Notes: generated by a model from the letters alone, not told the origin. DNA of 64,000 nucleotides from Planctomycetota bacterium (GCA_021413735.1 JAIOPV010000039.1:124001-188000); one strand, 5' to 3'; shown: positions 17,607-30,756, counted from the first letter of the stretch. Program-made: numbers and translations.

Positions 17607-19238
17607 TTATTCTGTCACCGTCAACATTTGATTCGCTTTCACGCCGAGCTTGTCGATCGTTGTCTTGCCGCCTGGCAACGTCACTCGCACATCAACCGTC
17701 GTGGCATCACCAAGCCCGAAGTGCGCCACCGGCATCTGACCACTCGCGTATCCGTAGCCGATGCCGATTTCGTGATGACCCAATAACGCTTCCGGTTTGC
17801 CGATCTTCCCCGCCTCGTACACCGACAGCTTCGCGCCAATACCCATCCGGTTTGTCGTCTTGCCGATCACCCGCACATCAAGCCATGCCTTCGCGGCGGA
17901 CGTGTTCCGCAAGAGCCGGCTATGGTTGCCCGCGAACCAGTTGATGAGGAACAGGTCGATTCGGCCGTCGCCGTCGTAATCGCACGACGGACCAGCGGGG
18001 AAGTATGCGTTCGCCTTCGCGACCGGCCACATCGGTTCGAACCTCGGCAGCCCATCGCGAATCCCGACGTGCCGGTAAATCAACGGCGTCACCTGTCCAT
18101 CCACAAGATGCGCTGCGGACACAGCGATGTCGGGCCAGCCGTCATTGTCGAAGTCCTGCACCTCGACGTGTGGGCAACGCACCGGCACGATCTCGCTGAG
18201 GCCAACTTCCTTCGTGACGTCGCGGAACTGAGGCACGCCGTCCTTCAATCCCTCGTTGATGTAGACACGATTGCGGGCCTTCATGCCGTGAATTGAAAGC
18301 ACAAGATCGAGGCGACCATCGCGGTTCAAGTCGGCGAAGCAGGCACCGCACGGCCAGTCTTCGCCGTCGAGTTGCTTCCACGCGAACACAGACGCCAGTT
18401 CGGTCGCCTCGCGATACTTGCCGTCTTTCGTGGAGAGGAACAGCTTGTTCGAGTGCGGCACAAAGAAATCCGGGCGGCCGTCCTCGTTCAGATCCGCGAC
18501 CGCGACGCCCAACCCGAATATGTTCTCCGGCAAGCCGACTTCCTTCGTCACGTCGCGGAACTTCAGAGTCCCTTCATTGCGGAATAACGTCGTGCGGGGC
18601 TTTGCGGTGAACTTGTCCTCGATCACGAGGAGATCGAGCAGACCGTCGTTGTCGTAATCGAGAACACCGACATTACGAGCCGACAACAATGACTCAGGAC
18701 ACGCGCCGCAATCTTCGCCGATGTCCACGAACTTCCCGCTGTGATTCTTCAGCAGCACACTGTGTTTGCCGATTGCTGATGCTTGCGGTTCCTCACCTTT
18801 CTTGCCTCTCCGGCGGGCGTTATTCGCGATGTACAACTCGGGAAGGCCGTCGTTGTTGAGGTCAGCGAACACCGCTCCGCTCGTGCGGCCGAACAACTTC
18901 GCAGGTGTATCGGTTACCACCTCGAAGGTTCCATCGCCGCGGTTGCGGAAGAGCCCCGACGCCACCGGTCCGGTCGCCGGCTTGTACTCCGCATTCGGCC
19001 GATCACAGAACCCGCCGACGAACAGATCGGGCTTTCCGTCGCCGTCGAAGTCGCCCCACGCGCCGCCGTGACCCATCAACCCAGCAAGCGGCGTCTTCAA
19101 CCCGGCTTTCTCGGTCATGTCGTCAAACGTGATTGCGGGTGCTGCCGCTGGTGCGGCAACGCTGCGAGAAGTCTGCTCGGGGATTGCTGCCAGAGCGACA
19201 CACACGAACAAGACGCAAGCGGCAGTTCTGCGGAACAT
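17607..19238 (-). CDS. CRTAC1-type protein: FG-GAP/VCBS repeats plus ASPIC/UnbV domain
   Basis: 543 residues with a signal peptide. Calcium-binding-style repeats DFDGDGKPDLFVG, DLNNDGLPELYIAN, DYDNDGLLDLLVIE, DLNEDGRPDFFVP and DYDGDGRIDLFLIN alternate through residues 60-430. The C-terminal segment (WLDVRVIGKTTNRMGIGAKL to the end) is the ASPIC/UnbV domain. This family is expanded in planctomycetes and is predicted to be extracellular and propeller-shaped. It is co-oriented and closely spaced (39 bp) with the MFS gene upstream, which suggests operon membership. Confidence 0.9.
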   Translation of the reverse strand: MFRRTAACVLFVCVALAAIPEQTSRSVAAPAAAPAITFDDMTEKAGLKTPLAGLMGHGGAWGDFDGDGKPDLFVGGFCDRPNAEYKPATGPVASGLFRNRGDGTFEVVTDTPAKLFGRTSGAVFADLNNDGLPELYIANNARRRGKKGEEPQASAIGKHSVLLKNHSGKFVDIGEDCGACPESLLSARNVGVLDYDNDGLLDLLVIEDKFTAKPRTTLFRNEGTLKFRDVTKEVGLPENIFGLGVAVADLNEDGRPDFFVPHSNKLFLSTKDGKYREATELASVFAWKQLDGEDWPCGACFADLNRDGRLDLVLSIHGMKARNRVYINEGLKDGVPQFRDVTKEVGLSEIVPVRCPHVEVQDFDNDGWPDIAVSAAHLVDGQVTPLIYRHVGIRDGLPRFEPMWPVAKANAYFPAGPSCDYDGDGRIDLFLINWFAGNHSRLLRNTSAAKAWLDVRVIGKTTNRMGIGAKLSVYEAGKIGKPEALLGHHEIGIGYGYASGQMPVAHFGLGDATTVDVRVTLPGGKTTIDKLGVKANQMLTVTE

Positions 19239-19277
19239 TCGTCACCTCAGTCGCCGATGATACCATCCCGACGCCTG

Positions 19278-20621
19278 TCAGTCGTCGAGTTGCTTCTTGC
19301 TGGTGTCCGGTGCGAAGAGGATCGCAACGATGCCGAACAGGAAAAACAAGCTCGTGATTTGCCCGATGCGAGCGTAATCGCCGCCGAAGTAACCCATCAG
19401 CGCACCGCTGGCGAACAGCGTCATCGCGGTGGCAATGCGGCCGAAGTTGAAGCTCACGCCCGCACCGGTCGAACGAACCCGCGTCGGGAACAGTTCGGGC
19501 AAGCACAGCGGCAACCACCCGAAGTAGATGCCACTGACGAAGCCCAACACGCCCACCCAGAACAGGAACAACTCGTCAGTCGGCACAAGGAATCGGAACA
19601 TGTACTGTGCGATGAGCAGCGATACCACGCTCACGAGGAAGTAGGTGAGCCGACGCCCAACGACGCTGGCAATCCACCCGCCGAGCAAGCTGCCAACGAT
19701 GCCCGTCAGTGCCCGCGTCTGAAGCACATCCGCACGCAGAGCAGGGCTGCCCGCCTTTTCCGCCCATGGTGTCATCCAGTTCGCAGTGCCCCATCCGCCG
19801 ATCACGGGTGTTGTCGCCAGCACAATGCCGACGAGCGTGACCCACAACAGCGGCGGCCGGAAGATGTGACCGCTTGACGCGGAAGTGTTCGCGTGCTGCT
19901 TCCCTTGTGTCGCGAGCCAGCGCGGAGACTCGGGCACGATCACGAGCGAGAACAATCCCAACATCAGTGGCGCGGCCCCGACGAGCATCACCCACCGCCA
20001 GTCGTCGGGCGTGATCGGCACTTGTTTCGCCAACGTTGCAAGCAAGAAGATACCGATGTTCGCGGCCGTGCCAATGATGCCTGCGGTGACCGGACGCGAC
20101 AAGTGCGACCATGCTTCAGCAACGAGTGCGACCCCGTTTGGCCACATTCCGCCGACCCCGAGGCACGCGAGGAACCACAACCCGACGAACTGCTCAGGTG
20201 CTTCCGCAAAGTAGACCGTCGCGGAGAACGTTGAGTATGTGAGGATGCTCAGCGACATTCCCTTGACGCGGCCGATGCGGTCGCCGAGCCAGCCGAACAG
20301 CAGTCCGCCCGCAGCCGCACCGAACAGAAACGCACACTGATTCCAGGCGAACCAGCGACCGACCGACACTTCCCATTCCTTCAGTTGCGCGGCGTCGGTC
20401 AGCGACAGATTCGGTTGCTTGCTCAACGCGGCGAACTGCGGCGCATCGATTTCACCAGTTCGACCGAGTAAGTCGATTGAGGCGGCTCGCCCCGTTTGCT
20501 GGGTGATCGCCATGTGAACGCCGGCACCGAGCCAGCCGAGGAATGCGACCGTCAGGATGAGGACGCGATCCCGCAGTGACAGCAGTGTCGGAGTACCAAG
20601 CACGGGCGAAGGGCTGGACAT
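19278..20621 (-). CDS. MFS transporter, sugar-acid/metabolite permease type
   Basis: 447 residues with about 12 hydrophobic segments. The loop 2-3 motif GWLGDRIGRVKG (MFS motif A) and PESPRWLATQG after TM6 place it in the sugar/organic-acid MFS branch. A longer periplasmic loop lies between TM1 and TM2 (residues about 40-85). It is 16 bp downstream of the HpcH/HpaI aldolase gene, so the two are very probably co-transcribed and the permease may import the aldolase pathway's substrate. Substrate not assignable from sequence. Confidence 0.88.
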   Translation of the reverse strand: MSSPSPVLGTPTLLSLRDRVLILTVAFLGWLGAGVHMAITQQTGRAASIDLLGRTGEIDAPQFAALSKQPNLSLTDAAQLKEWEVSVGRWFAWNQCAFLFGAAAGGLLFGWLGDRIGRVKGMSLSILTYSTFSATVYFAEAPEQFVGLWFLACLGVGGMWPNGVALVAEAWSHLSRPVTAGIIGTAANIGIFLLATLAKQVPITPDDWRWVMLVGAAPLMLGLFSLVIVPESPRWLATQGKQHANTSASSGHIFRPPLLWVTLVGIVLATTPVIGGWGTANWMTPWAEKAGSPALRADVLQTRALTGIVGSLLGGWIASVVGRRLTYFLVSVVSLLIAQYMFRFLVPTDELFLFWVGVLGFVSGIYFGWLPLCLPELFPTRVRSTGAGVSFNFGRIATAMTLFASGALMGYFGGDYARIGQITSLFFLFGIVAILFAPDTSKKQLDD

Positions 20622-20637
20622 GGCATCTCGCGATGGC

Positions 20638-21417
20638 TCAGGAGCCGAGTTGGTTGCGAAGGTGGTCGATCTCCGTCTTCAGAGTGCGGCTGAACGCGGC
20701 GAGGTCAGAGGCGTGCATCACGAGGTTCCCGCCGGCCTTTGCCCAGGTGATCTCCTGTTCCATGTCGGTCCAGAAGTGGATGCCAGCACCGATCCCGTGG
20801 CTCCGGGCGATGCTGAAGATTTTTCGCACGGCTGCGTCGAATCGTGGATGCCCGTATTGCTCAGGAATTCCCAGGCTGCACGACAAATCGTGCGGGCCAA
20901 TGAGGACCGCATCGAGTCCTGGCACGGAGCAAATCTCAGCGAGGTTCTCGATCGCGGGCACGCTCTCGATGTTTGCGATGAGGATCTTGTCACCGTTGCG
21001 TTTCTCCAGGTAGTCGGCCAGCTCGGGTTCGAGGGTCTTCCGATCACGCAACGCTTCGGCTAACCGCTGTCCCTTCAGCGGACGCAGTTTCACGGCACCG
21101 ACCAACGCCCGCGCCTGCTCGGCGGTTTCGAGGTACGGCCCGATGATACCGCCAGCGCCGGCATCGAGTGCCTTGCACGCCTCGAACGGATCGTTGCACG
21201 GGATGCGAACAACCGGCGGCAAGCCAAGCGCCTGATACGTCTGACAGATCCATCCGAGCGTTGTTCGATCGAGGGGAACGTGCTCTGTATCGACGAACAC
21301 GAAGTCGATACCTGTCTTCTTCGCGAGTTCCGGCCACTGCGGCGACATGCCGACAATTGCCGAAGAAAACACGCGACGGCCTTCGTGCAATGCCTGAATG
21401 ATTTCGCGGCCGGTCAT
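20638..21417 (-). CDS. HpcH/HpaI aldolase family protein
   Basis: 259 residues from ATG 21417, preceded by GAGAG. The class II pyruvate aldolase signature is complete: FVFVDTEH, the pyruvate-binding Arg in VVRIPCNDP, metal-ligand Glu in IESVPAIEN and metal-ligand Asp in GPHDLSCSLG. The family cleaves 4-hydroxy-2-oxo acids, including 2-keto-3-deoxy sugar acids, to pyruvate plus an aldehyde in the cytoplasm. Neighbours (two Gfo/Idh/MocA proteins upstream, MFS downstream) support a sugar-acid route. An insertion around LRPLKGQRLAEALRDRKTLE looks longer than in HpaI. Confidence 0.9.
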   Translation of the reverse strand: MTGREIIQALHEGRRVFSSAIVGMSPQWPELAKKTGIDFVFVDTEHVPLDRTTLGWICQTYQALGLPPVVRIPCNDPFEACKALDAGAGGIIGPYLETAEQARALVGAVKLRPLKGQRLAEALRDRKTLEPELADYLEKRNGDKILIANIESVPAIENLAEICSVPGLDAVLIGPHDLSCSLGIPEQYGHPRFDAAVRKIFSIARSHGIGAGIHFWTDMEQEITWAKAGGNLVMHASDLAAFSRTLKTEIDHLRNQLGS

Positions 21418-21459
21418 GGTTGCTCTCGCTGAGTTGCGACGCCGCAAGCGGCGGGCGTG

Positions 21460-22563
21460 TTATTTCACTTCGACCACTTCACCCGTGCGGCACGATTCCA
21501 ACGCCGCCTCGACGGTCGCGAAGATTCCCAGGCTGGCACGGGCATCCATCACCGGCTCGCGGCCAGTGTCGATGGCCTGCGCGAAGTCGTCGGCGAGCAG
21601 GAAATCGTTCTCGCTGGCGACGCGGCGTTGGCGAGCTTCTTTCGCTGGCTGATTGCGATAGTAGATGCCGACCTCAGGCCGAGCTTCGCTCACGACCAAC
21701 GCACCTGCGCTGCCGAGGACGTGCAGTTTCATCTCGCCGCCGCTCGGATGACTTGCCAAGCCGATGCGGCCAATTGCAACCGAACCCGTCAAGCCGCCAT
21801 CCATTTCGAGCGTGAGGCTTGCGAGGTCTTCGACGCCATTATCCGCGTGGGCTTGATGGAAGAACGCGGTCGAGCGTGCGAACACACGCCTGACGCCGAC
21901 GCCCGTCAGGAACCGGATGTAGCCCAGCGGATAGATTCCCTCGACACCGAGTTCGCCCATCGGCTCGCGACCGAGTCCACCGTCGGCACCATCGACGTGC
22001 GCTGCGATCTGATGTGCTTGCCAGTCGATTGGCGGATACCCCAGTTGGCGTTCACCGCGTCGCGGGCCGGCATCCTTCGCGAAGTAGAAATCCGCATGAA
22101 TCGCTTGCGGTTGTCCAATTCGCCCTGCTGCGATCTGGTCTCGTGCGTGCAGGACGGCAGGCAGGAAGTTCCGGTTCCACATCAGGAACCGCACGCCAGC
22201 GCGTTCCACTTCCGCAACAAGGCGAAGCGCATCGGCGCGTGAGGTTGCGAGGGGTTTGTCCTGAATGATGTGCTTACCTTCACTGGCGGCACGGATACTC
22301 AGATCGCAGTGCCGTTCGGCTTCGGGGCTGACGATCGCAACCTGCACATCGAACTCGCGCAATGCCCGCTCCACGTCGCGAACATATGGGATGTGGTGAG
22401 CGTCCGCGAACTGCTGATTCCGTTCGTGTGCCCAGTCTGGAACGTGCGGATCGTCAGCCACCACGACCAACTCGAACCGCGGATGTGATGCCACGCCGCG
22501 AGCAACGTAGTCGTGCTTCACCGCGCTGAGAACCGCACACCGAAACTTGCGAAGGCTCGCCAT
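21460..22563 (-). CDS. Gfo/Idh/MocA family oxidoreductase
   Basis: 367 residues. N-terminal Rossmann region followed by the family motif DKPLATS (the EKPxA position) near residue 101, then the C-terminal alpha/beta domain. The first glycine-rich loop is degenerate (VLSAVKHDYVARG instead of GxGxxG), which is unusual. Its start lies 1 nt after the stop of the preceding Gfo/Idh gene (TGACATG), implying translational coupling. Probable NAD(P)-dependent dehydrogenase on a sugar or inositol-like substrate. Confidence 0.85.
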   Translation of the reverse strand: MASLRKFRCAVLSAVKHDYVARGVASHPRFELVVVADDPHVPDWAHERNQQFADAHHIPYVRDVERALREFDVQVAIVSPEAERHCDLSIRAASEGKHIIQDKPLATSRADALRLVAEVERAGVRFLMWNRNFLPAVLHARDQIAAGRIGQPQAIHADFYFAKDAGPRRGERQLGYPPIDWQAHQIAAHVDGADGGLGREPMGELGVEGIYPLGYIRFLTGVGVRRVFARSTAFFHQAHADNGVEDLASLTLEMDGGLTGSVAIGRIGLASHPSGGEMKLHVLGSAGALVVSEARPEVGIYYRNQPAKEARQRRVASENDFLLADDFAQAIDTGREPVMDARASLGIFATVEAALESCRTGEVVEVK

Positions 22564-22564
22564 G

Positions 22565-23425
22565 TCAGCGATCCTCCTGAGCGATTGCTACACTTTGACC
22601 AACTGCGAGGGATCGCTTCACAGCACCCGCCACCGCGAATACGTCACGCCAGTTCGCTGCGTTCGTCGTCATCAGATTGTGGCTGCTCCGAAGTGCGTCC
22701 ACGAATTCCTGGGCGATCGCAGCGAGTTGACCGCTGCGTTCTTCGGTACGCACGGCATCGGGAGAGCCGCCACGGAAGGCGAGTTGCCTGTTCTGGTGGT
22801 CGTCGGCATAGGCCGCGCCACTGGCAGCAATCACCGACAGCGACTGGTAGCCGTCACCCGCAGGGAGTCGATTGTTGAAGTCAAGCAGAGCCATACCACC
22901 GTTCGGAAACCCCAGATGAACCTGCACACAATGCCCTGTTGAGCCAGCGTGCTTCTGTTCGAGCGAGTACACCCGATTAGGCCGTCGACCCATCAACCAC
23001 AGGGTCAAATCGAGATCACGAAGGATCGCCTCCGGGATGTCGGTTGGCTGTGGCGGGGTTGGTTCCCAGCGATGCAAACGCAGCAAGCCAGGTTCACCGA
23101 GCGGGCCGGAGAGTTGCTTGCGAACGAGTTGCCGCGAAGGAAGATAACGATCCGGATTGGCGAAGCAAAACTGCACGCCAGCTTCGCGAGCGGAGGCGAA
23201 GTGGCCTTCGATCACTTCTCTCGTTGGGCACACTTCCGCGACGAGTAAGGCGTGCTTTCGAGCCGCAAGATGTTGCTCGATGACTTCGCTTCCGGGCGAC
23301 CCGACGTGCATCACCGCGTTGCAGGTGTTTGGCGATTCTTCAACGGCGCATCCATGAACGCGCGCGGCGATGGCATCGCGTTCGCGCTTATCTGAGTGAC
23401 ATACAGCCAATCGAATTGCGTGCAT
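22565..23425 (-). CDS. Short Gfo/Idh/MocA-like protein, divergent
   Basis: 286 residues from ATG 23425, shorter than the usual 330-400. The overall pattern is Gfo/Idh/MocA (LVAEVCPTRE at the EKP position, AILRDLDLTLWLMGRRPNRVYS in the second domain). However, the nucleotide-binding glycine loop (LAVCHSDKRERDAI) and the EKP Lys are both lost, so it may bind a ligand without redox activity or act as a subunit with the coupled downstream homologue. First gene of the six-gene operon ending at 16212. Confidence 0.65.
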   Translation of the reverse strand: MHAIRLAVCHSDKRERDAIAARVHGCAVEESPNTCNAVMHVGSPGSEVIEQHLAARKHALLVAEVCPTREVIEGHFASAREAGVQFCFANPDRYLPSRQLVRKQLSGPLGEPGLLRLHRWEPTPPQPTDIPEAILRDLDLTLWLMGRRPNRVYSLEQKHAGSTGHCVQVHLGFPNGGMALLDFNNRLPAGDGYQSLSVIAASGAAYADDHQNRQLAFRGGSPDAVRTEERSGQLAAIAQEFVDALRSSHNLMTTNAANWRDVFAVAGAVKRSLAVGQSVAIAQEDR

Positions 23426-23560
23426 CTTCGCAGGTTGGAGAGGGCAGGGGGGAGGCACGGCATCCTACCGGCGCTTGCAGCGAGTAGCAAGCAGCAACGC
23501 AACTATTCGCCGCATCGCATCGTTCCGAATCCGCGATCGGAACTTCGCGCGTCGGCGTGG

Positions 23561-24865
23561 TTACTCCCCCGCACGTCGGTCGCGTTCTGCTTGCTCCTCT
23601 TCGCGTTCCTCGCGTTCTCGCCGCTCAACCTCACGGCGACTCAGCGCGTTGTCTGCGACTACGTTTACACCAACCCGGCGAAGCATGTTTAGCGCCGCGT
23701 AGGTGATGCTGTTCCGCGAAAGATCGAGCCGACGCAGATTCCGCGTGGGTGCGTATTCCGCGAACGCCTTCGCACCGAAATCGCTGATGGTGCCGTTCCG
23801 GAGATCGAGCCAGCCGAGCCGTTTCAGGATGCCCGACTCAATGAACGCGCTAACGCCGTCGTCGCCGATGTCGGAGAGGCGCAGTTGCAGGTGTTCGAGG
23901 CTCGCGAGGTGCGGTGAGTTCACCAAAGCGTGGACCTGCGACAGCGGCAGCAAGGAAGCATCCGGCGTGTAGCGCGGGTGAACAATCAGGTGTGTGAGCG
24001 AGCTGAGAGCTGGGTTGCGGGCCAACGCATCGAGCGGTACCTCATTACGATCTTGATCCTCGATGTTACCCCATCCGTACACACGCAGCGTCTGAAGATG
24101 TGTCAGGTTTGGCAGGCTGAAGAGGGCCCGAGCATCGTAGCCATTGCAGAGCAAGTAGAGTTCCTGAACACGCGGCAAACTCGCGACGAGATGTTCCAGA
24201 CCTTCAGAGTTCAGGTAGCAATCGGTCCAGCCGTCGGAGGAAGGCTCGACGTCCTTGCCCAGCTGGAAACCCCGCAGGTTCCGCAGGCACGGTGAACCGA
24301 TCAGATCAAAGATCGCGTCGTGTCGCCTCACGCCTTGGGGGGTGGGGATCAGCATCGAGAGAGGATCGTGCAGCGGTTGATTTTCACCAGAACCAGCCTG
24401 AGTTTCGGCCAAGAAATCCAGCAGTGTCCGCGAGGAAGTAGACTGGGCGCGAGCCTCCGTGGTAGCGGAAACTTCGATGTGGAGTTTCTGAAGGAACCGG
24501 AGGGCGGGAGCGACGGCGAGCGTTTGGGCCAACTGAATCGTGAGATGCTGCACTCTCATCTCGGCGATGAAGCCGCGCCCCCACCAGTAACGGACGTTCG
24601 GAAGCGTGTCGTGTGTGTCGAGATCGAGCAGGAGCGGAGCAAGTTCGCCGAGCCATTCGCGTTCGTGTTCGTCCAACAGCTCACGCTCACGAGCCTGGAG
24701 TTGCTTGCGCTGCTCCTTCGGCAACGAGCCAGCTTCGAGCGCGAGCTGCACCTGCATGAACTCACCGCGTGGGTCGTCCTGTTCCTGCAACCAATCGGCA
24801 TACGCCGCGTAAGATGTGGATTCATCCGGGTTGTCCAGAATCGCCTTCTCGAACGCGTCTCGCAT
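23561..24865 (-). CDS. LRR protein with TIGR02996-type N-terminal domain
   Basis: 434 residues from ATG 24865 (GGGGA 8 nt upstream); the longer open frame to 25243 does not belong. The N-terminus has the repeat-companion domain pattern (DAFEKAILDNPDE, YAAYADWLQEQDDPRGEFM) known as TIGR02996 and typical of Gemmata-group proteins. Irregular LRRs follow at about residues 170-400. The C-terminus is a charged EREEREEEQAERDRR tail. No signal peptide, so cytoplasmic. Function unknown. Confidence 0.85.
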   Translation of the reverse strand: MRDAFEKAILDNPDESTSYAAYADWLQEQDDPRGEFMQVQLALEAGSLPKEQRKQLQARERELLDEHEREWLGELAPLLLDLDTHDTLPNVRYWWGRGFIAEMRVQHLTIQLAQTLAVAPALRFLQKLHIEVSATTEARAQSTSSRTLLDFLAETQAGSGENQPLHDPLSMLIPTPQGVRRHDAIFDLIGSPCLRNLRGFQLGKDVEPSSDGWTDCYLNSEGLEHLVASLPRVQELYLLCNGYDARALFSLPNLTHLQTLRVYGWGNIEDQDRNEVPLDALARNPALSSLTHLIVHPRYTPDASLLPLSQVHALVNSPHLASLEHLQLRLSDIGDDGVSAFIESGILKRLGWLDLRNGTISDFGAKAFAEYAPTRNLRRLDLSRNSITYAALNMLRRVGVNVVADNALSRREVERREREEREEEQAERDRRAGE

Positions 24866-25154
24866 GTGGATTTCCCCACGTTCCAGACCATGCGTTGTCG
24901 TAACCAATTCTCGGCATGGTACACGAGCAGATCGAGGTAGGAGAAGGTGGGTAGGTTTGGAAACGACTCGTCTGCCCTCTGCTCGTCGGGCACGGATGCC
25001 GTCGAGGAAAGCACGATGAGTGGGATACGCCGCGGCGCCCAGTTGGATCAGTTCCGCAGCTCGTTCGGGCGACTCCGTTCGCTCTGTCCTGGACCCAGCG
25101 ACTCGCCACGAACCCCTTTCCGCACCCAGCAATGCCGTAGACGGCGACCAACAT
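24822..25154 (-). pseudogene. Possible frameshifted remnant of a small P-loop gene
   Basis: Three minus-strand frames each hold protein-like pieces that join in order: MLVAVYGIAGCGKGF (P-loop-like) from 25154; then PERAAELIQLGAAAYPTHRAF in a second frame; then FPNLPTFSYLDLLVYHAENWL in a third, overlapping the start of the LRR gene. The composition of the joined pieces is plausible for one small protein of about 110 residues with two frameshifts. No family is recognised, and the call rests on composition only. The rest of 24866-25349 holds nothing else that I can support. Confidence 0.25.
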
Positions 25155-25349
25155 GCTTCGGCTCGGCGGAAGTTCGCTGCGTTAGTGCAAGATGGCCTGT
25201 GCAACCCGTTGGACCTCGCCCATAATCTCCCACCGCAGTGCAACTGCCCAAGGATGCGAGCCTATTGGTATTTCAGTGGGCAATCTCCCCGGCAGTGGGC
25301 GTGGTGTTTGTGATGATTCCCAGTCATGTTGGGATGAGGAGCGGTAACG

Positions 25350-26606
25350 ATGCCCGAGCAGGCTGCATTCTGGGTAACGCTATTCTGGTTCACGCTGACG
25401 TACTTGGGTTTGGCCCTCGGGCGGCTGCCGGGTCTGCGGACCGATCGGGCAGGGGTCGCACTTGTCGGTGCTGCAGGCATGATGGCCTGCGGGCTGATCT
25501 CGTTCGACGACGCGGTGAAGGCAATCGACTTCGCCACTATCGCGCTCCTGCTCGGCATGATGATCGTTGTCGCGTTCCTGCGGCGGGCTGGTTTCTTTGC
25601 ACGCCTCGCGGGGCTTGCACTGGGCCGCGTGCAGTCGCCGAAGGCACTGCTCGCCGTGACCATGTTGCTCTCGGGCACGCTCTCCGCGATCCTCGTGAAC
25701 GATGTTGTTTGCGTGGCACTCACGCCGCTCGTGCTTCATCTCACGCGCCGACTTGGACTCGATCCCCGACCGCATCTCGTTGGGCTGGCCATCGCGAGCA
25801 ACCTGGGTTCCGCCGCGACGCTCACAGGCAACCCGCAGAACATGATTATCGGCGGGCTATCTGGCATCTCGTATCTCCGCTTCGCGGCGAAACTCGCACC
25901 GCCGGCGCTTCTCGGCCTCGTGATCGGCTATGTCGTCACGCTGCTGGCATACCGCTCCGTGTTGAACACCCCACCGCACTCGGAAGCAACGCCCAATGCC
26001 AGCAATGACCGCGTGCCTGATGGTCACCGACACACCGCGCTGTTGGTGAAAAGTCTGCTCGTGACCCTGGTTGCGGTTGCCTTGTTTTTCGCTGGGTTAC
26101 CAATGTCTGTGGTCGCGCTCTGAGCTGCTGCCGTTCTGCTCCTCGACCGCGTGAAACCAGAAAAAGTGTACCTGCACATTGACTGGAGCCTGCTGCTCAT
26201 GTTCGCCGGATTGTTCGTCGTGGTTCGGGGGTTCGAGGTTCACATTTTGGCGGTCAGTGGTGTGGATGGGTGGGCGGCGCGGGCCGATCCTGTGTGGATG
26301 CTCTCGGCGCTCTCGGCGGTGTTGTCGAACTTGGTGTCGAATGTGCCGGCGGTGCTGCTGTTCAAACCGGTCGTTGGTGCGATGCCCGGCGCGGCTCACG
26401 AAACCGCGTGGCTGGCGTTGGCGTTATCCAGCACGTTTGCTGGGAATTTCACGGTGCTCGGCTCGGTGGCGAATCTGATCGTGGTCGAGCAAGCACGCAA
26501 GGAAGGCGTGACCATCGGGTTCTGGGACTATTGTCGGGTCGGCATCCCGGTCACTCTCGCGACGCTCGCAATGGGCGCGGGGTGGCTGGCATTTGCTGCA
26601 TACTGA
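25350..26606 (+). pseudogene. SLC13/ArsB-type anion transporter interrupted by one in-frame TGA
   Basis: One continuous frame of 418 codons with a TGA at 26121-26123 (codon 258). Both halves are typical ion-transporter sequence. The first contains LSAILVNDVVC and ASNLGSAATLTGNPQNMIIG; the second contains IDWSLLLMFAGLFVVV, LSNLVSNVPAVLL and GNFTVLGSVANLIV. Together they give the two inverted repeats of an SLC13/CitMHS/ArsB-like permease. The TGA falls in a transmembrane helix (MSVVAL-stop-AAAVLLL) where relatives carry a small residue such as Gly (GGA to TGA is one substitution). No hairpin follows, so selenocysteine is unlikely. Either a recent nonsense mutation or an assembly error. Confidence 0.75.
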
Positions 26607-26652
26607 CAGCGCGTTCCGGTTGGCGACATGCATCGCGGTAACTCCGAGGGTG

Positions 26653-27252
26653 TCACCCGGAAATCTCCCCACGAGATTCGCGTTCCAGGCACGCGGGGCA
26701 AATCCCATGTGTGATCTTGCAGTCGGTGACCTCGACCATGTATTCCTCAACCGACTGCCAGTAGTCCTGATCGTTCCGGATTCGCTTGCACCACGCGCAC
26801 ACGGGCAACAGCCCTTGCAGGACACGCACTCGGGCAAGCGATTCCTCCAACTCACGGACTCGATCGGCCAGACCCATCTGAAGCCCCACAACTCGCTCTC
26901 CGACCCGGATGCGAGACTGCAATTCCGCACGATTGAACGGCTTGGTCACATAGTCGTCGGCACCGCTCTCCAGACCGGCGACGATGTCGTCGGGGTTGTC
27001 TTTTGCCGTCAGGAGGATCGTGTACGTTGGAACCGTTCGCCTGAGATCGCGTGCCAGGCGGCATACTGCCGGCCCTTCCAGTCCGGGCATCATCCAGTCG
27101 AGAATGGCCAGCTTCGGCGCGTCGTCTCGCTGAAGAACCTCCCACGCAAGAAGCCCATCCGCCGCGCTGACGGCCTCATGACCCCACGATTTGATGGTTC
27201 GCTCCAGGATCGTCCGGGAGACTGTCTCGTCGTCGGCGATGAGAATTCGCAT
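26653..27252 (-). CDS. Response regulator with Cys-rich C-terminal tail
   Basis: 199 residues. Receiver domain at residues 1-120: acidic pair IADDE, phospho-acceptor Asp in AILDWMMPG, and Lys in YVTKPFN. A short coiled coil (LADRVRELEESLARV) follows, then a tail with CAWCKRIRNDQDYW and CPACLE: four Cys in a CxxC-x(n)-CxxC arrangement that could bind metal or sense redox. This tail is known on some signalling proteins, but its function is not established. It is the last gene of a signalling operon, 18 bp after the hybrid kinase, and is the likely output partner. Confidence 0.88.
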   Translation of the reverse strand: MRILIADDETVSRTILERTIKSWGHEAVSAADGLLAWEVLQRDDAPKLAILDWMMPGLEGPAVCRLARDLRRTVPTYTILLTAKDNPDDIVAGLESGADDYVTKPFNRAELQSRIRVGERVVGLQMGLADRVRELEESLARVRVLQGLLPVCAWCKRIRNDQDYWQSVEEYMVEVTDCKITHGICPACLERESRGEISG

Positions 27253-27270
27253 GTCGAGTCCAATCCATTT

Positions 27271-30743
<3,473 letters not shown>

Positions 30744-30756
<13 letters not shown>

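Noticed and set aside
26121-26123. Second selenocysteine candidate in the transporter
   Set aside because: Lies in a transmembrane helix at a position where a small residue is expected, with no catalytic Cys in the family and no hairpin downstream.
26151-26606. Separate short transporter gene starting after the TGA
   Set aside because: It is the same frame as the upstream half, has no ribosome site, and only the joined product gives a complete transporter.
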